From positions 1 through 64,000 of the forward strand of contig VWZS01011031.1 of the NCBI GenBank assembly GCA_013397075.1: a DNA stretch of 64,000 nucleotides, read 5' to 3'. This DNA is from Rhabdornis inornatus (taxonomy: Eukaryota; Chordata; Aves; Passeriformes; Rhabdornithidae). Shown piece by piece: positions 1-12,200 of the stretch. The translations under genes were made by a program, and so were the position numbers. The number at the start of each line of letters is the position of its first letter. Position 1 is the first letter of the stretch. The notes below the pieces were generated by a model, which had not been told where the DNA came from, ran no database searches, and saw only the letters and a list, made by a program, of their open reading frames with translations.

Positions 1-86
1 GGGGCGGAGCGGGGCGGGACGGGACGCGGCGCCTGAGCCCGGCGAGACAGCAGCGGAAAGTGCCACGAGTCCACACGGCCGCGGCG
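1..86 (+). promoter_or_regulatory. RRBP1: RRBP1 CpG-island promoter and non-coding exon 1
   Basis: The sequence opens with GC boxes (GGGGCGGAG and GGGGCGGGA in the first 20 bases) and remains CpG-rich to about 450. A good splice donor, GCG|GTGAGG, sits at 86/87. The matching acceptor is TCTTGCAG|GC at 5568/5569, 20 bases before the RRBP1 start codon, so 1-86 is read as the 3' part of a non-coding first exon. The transcription start is not defined and may lie left of the window. A single N at 346 sits in a G-run. Assignment as exon 1 rests on splice signals and position only. Confidence 0.6.
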
Positions 87-3000
87 GTGAGGAGGGATCG
101 CGACCCGGCACGGGTGGGTAGGGGCTGCGGCAGCCTTTCCTTTCCCCCGGCCCCTGCACCCGCCCCGCCCTGCGAGCGGGACCCCCCGCCCGGCGCTGCC
201 CTGGCCCAGGCACTCAGCGCGCTCGGAGCGGGCTGGGACCCCCGAGCTGCGGCCCCGGCCGGAGCCGTGTCCAGCGGGGAGCGGCGCGGGGAGCAGGAGG
301 GATCCCGGCCCGGGGTCCGGTCCGTGTGGCGGGGGGCGGGGGGGGNGCCGGGCGGATGAATGGCCCTGAGCGCGGAATGGCGGCGTGTGCGGGCAGGGCG
401 AGGTCCAGGCTCCGCGCTGCCCCCGGCCCCGAGCGCCGTCGACCTTCCCCAGCGCCGGCCGGATGACAATTACTAATCTGATTAACCGCGTTTACAGAAG
501 GTCCCGGCGCTCGGGCCGCTGTCCCTTGTCCGTTTTCCTTCCTTAACTAAGCCCCCCCGACAAAAGTCTTCTGGCACCCGGAGACCCCCGGCAGCGCGGA
601 GCTTTTAGACAGAGGCATCGACCCCATAACCGGAGACCTCCCTCCCCGCCCACCATGGGGCCTTTGCAGCCTTGCTGCAGGTCTGCCCCGCTTCCTCGCC
701 CTGCCGGGGAAGCGGTCCAGCGGAAGAACGTGTGCTGCACACGTGGCTGAGCGGGATGGAGAAGTGTCCGCGCCTGGAATGCCAGCTCTCACCTTCGTCG
801 AAGCCCCGCATCAGCGAGAAATGGCTGGAAGGAGTCGGGGCTACCTGGGATGTGAGCCTCAAGGGGGAGCTGATGGGGACCGGCAGTGAAATGCCTCTTC
901 GGGACAGGGAGGGGAGAGAAAATTTCTAATAGCTGCTGCAGAGTTTAGTCAAGCTGCAGCTGTGTTGTACTCTTCTCCTATATATACATCTATTATCTGC
1001 CTGTTTTCTCACTCTTGGGCTCAGGAAGGGAGCTGGCAGCATTGCTGGCAAGCACAAGCCAGCTGGCTGCTGCTGCCAGAGCTAATGGAGCACTAAGACA
1101 TGTTCAATTAAGTCGAGCTGTAACTGTTGATGATGGGCTGATCTGGAGTTACTGCGTGGAGTAGCACATGCTGCTGGAGGGCTGGAAGTGCACAGTCACT
1201 TATACGGAAAATGTATTTAAACAGAGACTGCTGGCAATGTGGGCAGGATTTGCTCATGGCATGCAGGCTTTTCTCGTTTGTTTTTAATTTTTGGTCTCTC
1301 TATTGCCACAGGGTGGAGAGAAAAACTCCAGGAGGAGTATCTGGTGATTGTTTTTTTTATCTGCTGGCAGTCCTGTTGCTTTCTTCTGCTGCTGGGCTGC
1401 TCTGCTCTTCACAGGATCAAGCCTTCCTAGTTCCCTTGTCCTTGCCCTTTCCCTCCTTTTTTTTAAGCTGCTGGGATATGTAGAGAAAGGGATGCTGCAG
1501 GTGCTTCACAGGCAGGCATTTCTATGGGTTATGCAGAGCACGTCTGTGTGAACCCAGTTCTCTCTTTGCCTTCTGACTCCTCATCACCCCTCCTGCATTG
1601 CTCTAAACTGAGATGCCACCTTGACACCATGGCAAAGTGGAAGCCTTGGATTGCAGGGGGGACAGTGTCCTGCTTGCAATGAGCATCTTTTCCTATCTGC
1701 AGCACTTGTTGACCCCAGGAAGAGATAACATATATTTTCCTTCGGCTGTGGGAAGAAATGAGGTTTCTGTAGTTACTGCACAACCTGACTCTTCCATTGC
1801 TCCTGCCCACCTGTTGTGTGGCCTGGGTGATTTAAACCAGAGTTGGTGGAGGGCTGGGTCTTGAAGATGCTGAATTCCCACGGATTTCATGTATGGTCAC
1901 AGAGGGGAGGACAGGCTGAACAGATGGCGCGGTTCCAGCCTGGTGTTTGACACAGTTGGCAGTGACAAATGTGACCACAAGACACTGAGCGTGGCTCCAG
2001 TGCTGTCATGTCACATGTCTGTGGTTTGCTTCATCCTGGAAATTGTTTAGTGCTGAAAAACCAGCAAGGCTGAGTCCTTTTCTGGTTCTTCTTCCTTAGG
2101 GTGAGTTGGACTCTTGCTCAGGTCAAACAGAGGTGGCTGCATGTGGAGGGAGGTGAGGGAGGTCAGGTCTCTTGGGCTGTTATCTGGGATTTTGGGAAGC
2201 TTGATGTATAGCAAAAAAAAGCCACAGGAGTGGAGGAGTCAGAGCACAGCATTTCAGCAAGTTCCTTTACATGAGAAGGCCAAGTGAAATACCAGCTGTC
2301 CATTTTATTCCTGTTCTGAAGTTGGGGACAAGCCTTATGTGGACAAGCTGTTTTGGGGAAGGAGTTTGTGTATGGAGAGATTTGATGATTTCTGCTGTTT
2401 TGGCTGGGAGAGGAATGGAGGATGCTCCAGAAACTTCATGGAAATCAATGTACTCAGAGTTGGATGTGAACCTGATTTTTTGAGCATGGACTCTGATAAC
2501 TGCTGGTGTCCACTCGCTTCTTGGACACAACCATCTCCCAAGCAGATGGAAAAATGCCATTGTAGGAGTGATGTCCCATGGAGAACTAGAAGCCGCAGAA
2601 GGGAGGATCCGCAAGTTTTCGAGCCTCTTCAGTGTGTGGCTGTCAAGCTGAACATGTGAGACTACCTTTGGTGCCCTATTTTGCCATGTCTTGGCTAAGA
2701 CTTTGTCCATCTGGGAAGCATGGAGGGCTTTCCTTCCAAAGGGCATGTGTGTTTGTAAGGGGGATGGTGTCTTGTTGTGCAAATCCAGGAGAAAACTTCC
2801 AGCCCTTGGAAGGGCAAAGGTGGCAAGGTCAAGGAAATGTCAAAGCAGGGCTTCTCTCCTGAGTGCTAACACTCTGGCATAAATTCTTCTGGCATCTCTG
2901 CAGCAGGAAGTTCCTGTAGGATGACTTTTCCTTATCCCCCAAATGCCAAGGCCAGCCTGGCTTGATTTAAGCATATGTGGCTGTCTCTGCACTATTGGAG

Positions 3001-5568
3001 AGATGGGCTCTTCCCTGAACAAGTTGTTGGGCTGGTTGTGCCAAGTCCCAACCACAGGAGGAACCCTACAGGTAGAACTCGCTCCTCGGAGTCAGCACTG
3101 GGGCTGCGGGGCACGAGCACTGGGACAGGACCAAGGTTTGCCATGGCAGTGATTGCTTTCTGGCTGGCACCTCTCACTCCTTCCTGTGGATTTTCTGCCA
3201 GTACATCTGTCCTTGGGAACAGTTTGGGGTTCCCCTGGTCGAGCAGTGGGAGCTTGGATGGCCTCTCTGAGCATCTCAGCTGCTTTCAGGAGCTCTGGCA
3301 GCTGTCATGGCTCTTTTGCAGGTCCACAGCTCCTCAGTGCTCTCGGCTGCTTTGTTCTTGTATTGCTTTTGATCTGGAGGGGGTTGTTGGGGTGCTTTTG
3401 TTTCACTAGGAAGGACTTTAGTGCTCATTTACATCCTTATCTCACCCTGGCTTTAAAGCAGGAGGCAAGGTACAGGCAGCTTTTACTGCAGCCTGTGGGG
3501 CTGGGTGAAGCTCTCTGTGAGGCAGAGAGGGTATGGGGCTCTGGAAAGGCTTCTGGGGGACAGTCCTGTGGGGTGAGGTGTGGGGCAGGCACATGGCTCT
3601 GGTGCTGTGATGCCACATCCAGCACTGCCATCTCACCACGTCACCACCCTGTCTTTGTTGTCTCATGCATCCTCATCCTCAAGAGATTGGGATTTCTTCC
3701 CCAATTACCATCCCCTGTGGGCTCCATCAAGCTGCTTTTGAGGTGGTGGGATTGGAATGCATTTGTCAGCACTTGGGGATGCCCTTGCCCCAAGCTGGAG
3801 CAGCAGATTTTTATCTAGATTTGAAATTGTGGTGCTGTGAGGTCAAGAAGGGCTTATTTTTTCAAATATGTTTGGGTTGCTGGGTGAGGAATGTAGGTCA
3901 CCTTGTTCTGCCCCTGAAACAGCTCCTGGGTCCTTTGGTGTAGCCCTAAACCCAGCACAAGATCGTGGGTACGTGTTCTCCAGCCCTACTTTTTATTTAC
4001 TTACAGGGAAAGGAAATCCTGTCCTTTTCACCCTGTTGGTTAGGAATTATCTGTCTGTCCTGGTTGGGACCATCCCAAAGCAGTGCTCCCTAGTCAGGAG
4101 GCAATGACTTGGCACCAGATGTGCTGGGATAGAGTGGGCTGAGGCCATTTAAGTGTGAAATAGCCAGGGTAGATGTGAAATAGTAATAAGTGATGCCTGA
4201 AGTATCAGCTGAGATCTCCAGCAGTGCCCTGGGGTAGAAAATTGGCCCTGACAGGGCTGGCTGGTTCCAGCTGGCATGGAGAGCCCTCCTGCCTGCCAGC
4301 TTCTCTCTCTGCTGCTTTACCTGGGGTGCTTGGAGGGGTGGGCAGGGAGAGCTGAGCTGCTGGTTAGAACATCATTTCCCAGGCAGACTGGGTATCTCCA
4401 GTGGGAGATTTGCAGTTTCTTCTAGCTCTGCACCCCCTGCTTGGGTGCTGGAGATGAGTTTTCACTACACTGTCCCCACCTCGAGCAGCTTTGAGCTGCA
4501 GATTGAAGTTTTCTGCTCCAGCTCTTAGAAAGGATGGGCCTCCGAGGTGTTGCCCTGCAAGCACTGAGGTTTGAAAAGATGCTGATCTCCTTAGTGTTAT
4601 TTTTATTTTTGCCTCCTCCCCTTCCAGCCCCTCCCTCCCTCCTCAACCCACAACCTCTTAAAGAGGAAATTCGATAATGTCAACAGTTAAGCATGGGGAT
4701 GAGAACTCCTGGTAACTGAGGACTTTCTGCATTTTGCTCAGTCTGTTTTGATTAACAGTGATGAGGAACCACAATCATGGAACGCATCCCTTCCCAGATT
4801 AACTGCCTGACACCAGCTTCTGGGGGATTGTGAGCCACCTCAGAGCCACATGGAAGTGATGCCATGGTGGATGAAACATGTGGATGGGCCAGCAAAAATT
4901 GGCTTTGAAACCAGGGCACGTTCAAATTGCCATTAAGAGGAGTGGAGATAGCAGCATCTTTCCTCAGGTGTGGCTGAACCCTGCTTACCAGACCTCAGAG
5001 CAGGCAGTGTGGTCTCTGCTGCTGCTCAGCAGCAGTGTACAGCTGGCAAAGAGAAGAGGGAAGGCATGCTGCAAAACTTTCTCCTCCCAGGAGGATATTT
5101 TATTCCAAAGATGACACTTGGATATGCATCTGGGTGCAATGAAAAAGCCAGGTTCTCCAGGGAAAGCCCAGATTTTGGCCAACCTGCTCCCAGCAGTTTG
5201 AAAGTGGGCTCTCTTAACTGCTGCAGGTATGGCTTAGGGTCATACAAAACCGCCCCATTGGACATAAAATGAGGCTCATGGCTAGCTCTGATTGCATCCC
5301 TGTTTTTTAATTCCTCTCTTTGGTTCTGCTGGAGATGAAATATAGTCACTGAGGTACAACTGGAGCCCTGTGCATGGGCAGTGTAGCAGAGGAGCACAAA
5401 TTTGGGGTGTGCAGGCAGGTCAACCTGAGCTGTGTGAATCTGGAGTGTTCTTCCCAGTGCATGGTGCTGTTGGAAGGCACAGATGCCCACGTGAAGATCC
5501 TTCTCAGAAAAGCCATTGCATTTCTTTCCTCCCCTCCCGCCCCTAAGTGTTGTCCTGGTGTCTTGCAG
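87..5568 (+). other. RRBP1: RRBP1 intron 1
   Basis: This 5.5 kb stretch separates the GC-rich first exon from the first coding exon. The first few hundred bases are the downstream shoulder of the CpG island; the rest is ordinary unique-looking sequence. I see no convincing coding exon, RNA gene or mobile element here. The open frames present are short, lack family similarity and show no splice structure. Confidence 0.55.
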
Positions 5569-6270
5569 GCACAGAAGAGTGAGGCAGGATGGATGTGTAT
5601 GACCCTCAGATGCTGGGTGTTATGGTCTTTGGAGGCTTCATGGTGATCTCAGCCATCGGGATCTTCCTGGTGTCCACCTTCTCCATGAAGGAGACATCTT
5701 ACGAGGAAGCCTTGGCCAAGCAACGCAAGGAGCTTGAGAAGACCCAGCAGCAGAAATTAGAGAAAAAGAAGAAAGAGAAACCAGTTGAGAAAAAAGGAAA
5801 AGCAAAGAAAAAGGAAGAGAAACCTAATGGAAAGATCCCAGAGCAACAGCTTACTCAGGAAGTGACGGACCCTCCCAAGGAGGTGGTTCCTGAGCCTGCT
5901 GTGGTTCCTGAGCCTGTAACAGTTGAAAATCCAATTGCAGCAGTGGCAGTTGTCCCCCAGGAAAAGGAGAGACCTGTTCCATCACCTAAGGAGAAGAGGA
6001 AGAAGGAGAAGAAGGTGGCAAAGGTAGAGCCTGCTCCTAGCCCGGTGTTGGCTCCACCGCCTGTCAGCATTCCCAAAAGTTCTCCTGTCCGGGAGGTGGC
6101 CCCTAAGGAGGTGCCTATAATGGCAGTGCCCCCAGTTGGCACTCAGCAAAGTGGTCCAGTCATCAGCTCTGTTGCTGTCAGGAAAACTGGGGCTCTTCCC
6201 ACCCAGGAGGACCAGAAACATGATGGACCTGCCAAGAAGAAGGCTTCATCCAAGAAAAAGAGTGAGCCAG
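5569..6270 (+). CDS. RRBP1: RRBP1 exon 2 (first coding exon: membrane anchor and basic region)
   Basis: Acceptor TCTTGCAG at 5568, ATG at 5589-5591, donor CCAG|GTAAGG at 6270/6271; coding ends in phase 1. It encodes residues 1-227: the single signal-anchor helix, a lysine-rich stretch, and a Pro/Val-rich linker (PEPAVVPEPV, PPPVSIPKSSPV, PPVGTQQSG). In mammalian p180 the tandem NQGKKAEGAQ-type decapeptides follow the PPVG motif. Here the sequence goes from PPVGTQQSG directly to PAKKKASSKKKSEPG with about 25 unrelated residues between. The repeat domain, thought to contribute to ribosome binding, is therefore not encoded in this exon. Confidence 0.92.
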
Positions 6271-9200
6271 GTAAGGCCAAATTCCTCTGCCTATATCCCT
6301 TTGGTCCAGCACACAGGCATTGGAGAATTACAGGTTCCTCTGGGAGTTGCTGTTGTGTTGCGGGATCTGCACATGGGAATGAATGAGAGAGAGGTGCATG
6401 TCCCTGACCTGGGAGAGGGGCAGCTGCCAAGGTGCTGCATATCTGGGCGGAAAGCCAGGATGAGGTGTTTTCCCCATGGAACCCTGGCTGTTAAAAGTAC
6501 AGAGGGGCTCTCTGACACTTCTTCATGGAGCTGGGTCAGTGCTAGCGTTTCTTCCTCCTTTGGTGGAGGTGAAGAAGGATTCTTCAAGCAGAGAGGATTG
6601 ATTGTAGAGTAAATAGAGGGAAGTGACTTTGGGTCTCTCACAGTGAAGGGAAAGCTTGCGCATCATCAGTTGTGCCTCATTTGATTGACTCAGAGATGGA
6701 AAAGATCAGGTGGTCCTGAACTCTGCAGAGTATAAAAAGGTGTAGAGAGGGGAAAATGAGCTCTCTAGCTGGATTGTTGCCTCTCATTTTACCAGTGGGA
6801 ACAGTTTGGGATTTATTTTTGGTTAAGTGATAATTACAGGCACTAAAAATGTGACTGCTTTCAGACTTGTGGAACGGCTCCCATGTGGACACATAGAAGA
6901 AATCTCTTAGGTGTTTTCAAAGATATCATGTGATATGCATAGGTTTCCTCCCTTCCTCCCTTCCTCCCTTCCTCCCTTCCTCCCTTCCTCCCTTCCTCCC
7001 TTCCTCCCTTCCTCCCTTCCTCCCTTCCTCCCTTCCTCCCTTCCCAAAAAAATCCCCAACACACCAAACTGAAAGACAACCCTTCTTGCTGCCCTTTTGC
7101 AACACATCCAAACTTGCTGTGCAGACTGGCAGTTTCCACACACACGTTTTGGAAGAGGGCCTGCTACTCAGCAGGGAATTTGCAGCTGCTAGGTTTCAAA
7201 GATGGGTTAAACCCCTTGATTATGCCCTTCTGAGGGAAGGATTTTACTAAAGGCCATCTCCACATGGTGATGGGTTTTGGAACAATTGAAGAAGCTGCTC
7301 CTGGAGGGTATTGCAGGGGTGGTGTTGGGGAAACTGGAGGTGACTGGTTTGTTGCATGCACCCATGTGAAAAACACAGCCCTAACTCCAAACTGTAACAG
7401 CAGAGGGAATGTGGCTGGGAGATGAACTTTTAGCATTTGTTAAGTCGGGAGGATTTTGGGTGCTCCAAACTTAGATTCTCTTGGGTGTGAAGTGCCACTC
7501 CTGCGTGTCCTGAAAGTGAAGAGTGATGTCTTAGCTGCTCCTGTGGGATTTTGCAAAAGAAAGCTCTTGGTAGGATTTGTGCCATGAAGCCAAATGCGGT
7601 TTGACCAACATGTTTTGAGCAGCTGTGGTCTCTCCTCAAATGTGAAAGAGCTAATTATCCTGTGGCAGATAAAAATGGGTGTTCAAAGTGTTCAAGGACA
7701 TGGCCTCAGCACTGAAACAGATGGCAAAACTGACAGGAATGGCTCGGGATATTTTTCTCCAGCGATTCTACCTGAAGAGGGGTGGAATTCTGCTTGGTCT
7801 GTCCCTGCACGGAGCAGGACTGAGCCAGGGGATGCCATGTGCTGTCCTGCCGCCCTGCAGTTGCCAGCATGAGTGAAGTGTGAGCCAAGCCTCGGCCCTG
7901 GTTGCACAAGGGGGTGGAGCTGCCCCGGCTGTGCTGCTGGGAAGTGTCTGTGGCTGGGAACACAGACTTGGCTGCTGCCAGGGCTTGGCACTGCCATCCC
8001 AAATGGATCTATCAAAGATCACTTAGCAGTTACTGTCACTGGCCAAACAGACTCGACTTAGGGAAAACTAACTTATTCCCCATTAAAATAGATGAGATGC
8101 AGAGATTTTTTTTAGAAATTAAAACAACGCCTTCCCCTCTGCCGTTATTCCCAGGCTCAACTTCACTCCTTCCCTCCTGATTCCTCTACCTCCCATCCCT
8201 GAGTGGTGCAGGAGGATGGCGGCTGTGGTCAGTTTGTTACAGCCACTCTCTGCAGCTCTTTCCTCCTCACACCTTTCCCCTGCTCCAGTGTGGGGCTTTC
8301 CATGGGCTGCAGTCCTTTGTGAGGAACCTGTTCCAGCATGGGGTCCATTCTCTAGAGGAGAATCTCTGCTCCAACACCTGCAGCACCTCCTTCTCCTTCT
8401 TCTTTGAACCTTGCTGCTTGGGGCATCCAAAGCTTTGTATTCAAGAGGCTCTGGTGTTAATGACTTCAGGGTCTCTGGAGCTACTGGACTCCAGACTGCT
8501 TTTCCTTCTGTGGTTTTCTAGGAAAATGAGCCCACTGGGCCGTAGATACATGCAGGAGCCCCTAAACCACTGCCTGCCACCCTGTGTGTATCGTGACCAT
8601 GTGCACTGAGGTCCTACAACAGCATCATGGTCCCTGATACTCCCTGGCTTTTCCAGGTTAGCAGGGGAAGGGTTGGAGTCATGTTGTTCCCTTAGCAAAG
8701 AGCTGGAAAAAATTTGGCTGGTGAAAGCTGGGAGATGACCTCGCTGTCATCAGCACCACTGTGTGGAGTGACATTCTTCAGCAAGGTTGTATTTTGGTGT
8801 GGTCCAGCTTCTGATGCCCAAAATGTCTAAGCCCCCTGGCATAGGCAAGGCACTCCCAGCTCCTGCTGAGAATCTCTCAGTTTGGTAGCCAGTGATGGCA
8901 GGTGCTGGGACCAGTTGAGCTGGGCAGAGGTGACAGCTGACTCAAGGAACACATGTGTGATATCATCTACAGCACTTTTCCTACTGTTCTCACACAGGTA
9001 CCAAATGAGACTGGTGGATAATGGTTTGAGATGGCAGCTATGGGGGGTTGAAGCCAGCTGAGATGATACAATATTTCTGCTATTGTCCCCAGAAGTCCCA
9101 ATCCCACCTCTCTCCTCCCTAGCACCTACAGATTCAGATGGGGCCCTGTACCTGCCCTACAAGACACTTGTGTCCACAGTCAGCAGCATGGTGTTCAGTG

Positions 9201-12200
9201 AGGGGGAGGCCCAGCAGCTCATCGAGATCCTGACAGAGAAAGCAGGAATCATCCAGGACACCTGGCACACGGTAGGGCTCTGCCAGGGCTCTGCGGAGCC
9301 TCAGAAATGCAAGGGGAGGGAAGGCACCTCATTTTCAGGCAGGCTGGCCCTGAGGGTGTCTGGGAGAATGGAGCCAAATTTTCCCCTGGAGCAGAGGGCA
9401 GGATGTTGCGCAGGTGGGGTGGAGAGGATGGGTGTGAAGATGGTGGTCCCCACTGATGTGCATGCTGGCAGGCCACGCAGAAGGGTGACCCAGTTGCTGT
9501 CCTGAAACGCCAGCTGGAGGAGAAGGAGAAGCAGCTCTCCGCCGAGCAGGAGGATTCAGCTGCTGCCAGGAACAAACTGCGCGAGCTGAGCAAGGTAAGC
9601 CTTGTGTGGCCCTCCTGGCATTCCCGGTGTGGCATCTGCTCCTGGTGGCTCTCCATGTGCCTCCTGCTCCCCACATCTCAGCCCCCTGATGAGATCATCC
9701 CCTTCCCAAAAAGGGGAGGGGACCACGCCCTGCCCTCCTCCCTTGGGCCTACTCCAGTTTGGGGAAGTGCCAGCCCAAAGAACTTCAGGATAGTGTCCAT
9801 TGGCAGCCATGGGAAAAGCACGGGAAAACCCTTTCTGTAAAAGATTGCAGCTTTCTTCTCCTTCAGGAGGAAAAGCAAATCCTGCCTTACTTCAGCTCCC
9901 CTGAGCATTTGTAAGGAACCTTATCCTATTTACAGTGCCCTTCCCTGACTCAGCCCCCTCCCTCCACCTCTTTGGAGGCAGAACAAATCCCTGCCATGCT
10001 GGACTTGCGGCTGTCAAGTCCATCTTCTTAATTTTTCTGCTTTGCCCCAAACGTTGTGTAATGTTATTTGTCTTGGGGAAGGAGAAAATAAAATTCCAGG
10101 CTGTCTTACTCCTTTCTCTTAGCTGGCCCAACATGGAACAACAGTGGCATCCAGTGGCCACAGAGCCCAAAACAAAATGCAGGAGGAAATGTAAGTGCTA
10201 AATGTACCTGGGCGTGGGGGCAGCAATGAAAAGGCTAAACTTTGTAGTCTGCTGAGCTAGGAGGCCACATCCTCTTAAAATGGGGAAACCTGTGCTCTGA
10301 GAACTAACAGGGGGCCTCCTTTCCTGGAAGGAGCTGACAGCTGAGCGGGCCAAAGCGGTGGCTGTGGAGGGCAAGCTGAAGGAGCAGCTGCTGGCTCGCG
10401 AGCGGGAGATTGTGGCAGTGCAGGCACGGATGCAGGCCACCTACCAGGACCATGTCAATGAGACCCAGCAGCTCCAGGGCAAGGTGAGCCCCATGCTGTG
10501 CTCTGCACCTGCCTCCTTCCTCTGCTGGTGGCAGATGTGTGACCTTCTGGAGAAGGCTGAGCTGGTGGAGGGAGCGAGAGCCTTGGGGAGGGGCAATACC
10601 CTGCAGTGCTCCTGGGCTGTGGTGCCCAAGTTCCCCCCAAACCCCTTTCAGACCCCCCTAAACACCCCTTAAACTCCCCGAAATCCCTTCCTGAACACCT
10701 TCAGATCCCCCTACACCCCTCTAGGACCCACTTAATACCCCCCAAAGTCCCCAGGTAACCTCCCCAATCCCTTTAAGCCCCTTCCAAACCTTCTTGGAGA
10801 AGGGGCACGTTGGAGCATCTTCATGGGTTGTCACACCCCTGAGAGCTGTCAGCATCAGCAGACACTCCCCTGCATTGCCAGTCCCTCCTGCTCCTCTCCT
10901 GTGCTTCGACAGGGGCAGCAAAAGGGCTGTGGTGGCATTAACCCCTGTTGGGCTCCTCTAGATCCGGACCCTGCAGGAACAGCTGGAGAATGGCCCCAAC
11001 ACGCAGCTGGCTCGCCTGCAGCAGGAGAACTCCATCCTGAGGGATGCCCTCAACCAGGCTACCAGCCAGATGGAAAGCAAGTAAGGCTGGGGGGAGGTGC
11101 AGAGCCTGGGGCAGCCCTCTGGCAGACCTTGGCTTGACCACCCCCTTTCCCAAAGGTACTTCTACAGACACCCCAACTAGCTGGAGGCAGAGGAGGCAAT
11201 GAGAGAGGAAGAGCTTGCTAAATGGCTTTTGGGGATGCACTAGGAGAAACAAGGATGTTCTTCCCAAGTGAAAGGGCAGGGACTCCTTTGGGGTCACCTG
11301 TGCTGATGACAGAACCAACAGGCAGTGGAGGGGGGAGGGGGATTAGAAGGCACTGTGGTGTTTTTCCCCCGTAGGGGAGCTCATACTCTCAAACTTGAGA
11401 AGAAATGCAGCTGGCTCTTTGATGGGAGTGATCCTGCAGAGAACAGACCCCACCCCAGTGTGTGCAGAACAAATAGGAGCTAGGTGGAAGAATTTCACAC
11501 TCCTTTTTATAGACAGTCTGAAATGACTGGTGATTAACAGCAGGCAAGTAACTACAGAGTGGACTCCAGCTGTAATGCTTCCTCTTGTGTCTGGGAACAC
11601 AGATTCATGTGTCCTCTACTTCATAAGAAAGGAATGTCTCCTGTGACTGAAACAGGACTTTTTAAAAGTGATTTGTTGGCTCTTTCCACCCCCTTCCTGA
11701 AGGACCAGGAGTGTCCTAGAAACAGGCAAACAAAGTTCACCATTTCAAGTCCTGTATAAGGTCCACAGGAGGATGTGTTTTCCCCAACCAGTACCAGAGA
11801 GGCTTGACTGACCTGTGGGCTGAAGCAATCCTGCTTCTGTTGCTGCAGGCAAAATGCTGAGCTGGCCAAGTTGAGGCAGGAGTGCAGCAAGCTGATGAAA
11901 GAGCTGTCTGAGAAGTCGGAGGTGCTGCAGCAAGAGGAGCAGCAGAGGAAGAGCTGGGAGATCAAAGCAGCAGCCTCGGAGAAGCGAATTGAGCAGCTGC
12001 AGGTCAGGCAGGCGCTGGCAAACCCTCCCCCTTGCAGAGATGGGTGGCTGAATGGCAGGGGATCCATGCACTTGGCCATGGGAAGGGCTAGGAGGGAGAT
12101 GAATATCCATGGTTGGGAAAGAAGCTGCCTGGCAAGCTTCCTAATTGCTCTCCCCACCATTAGCTTGTCACATTCTGTGTACCCCTTGTGTAGCATCACC

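Noticed and set aside
60..359. 99-codon plus-strand frame at the left edge
   Set aside because: It lies across the RRBP1 first-exon donor in a CpG island and runs through an N. Composition is typical of random GC-rich DNA.
6861..7145. Arg/Gly/Glu-rich minus-strand frames
   Set aside because: They are translations of the 8-bp tandem array in an intron.
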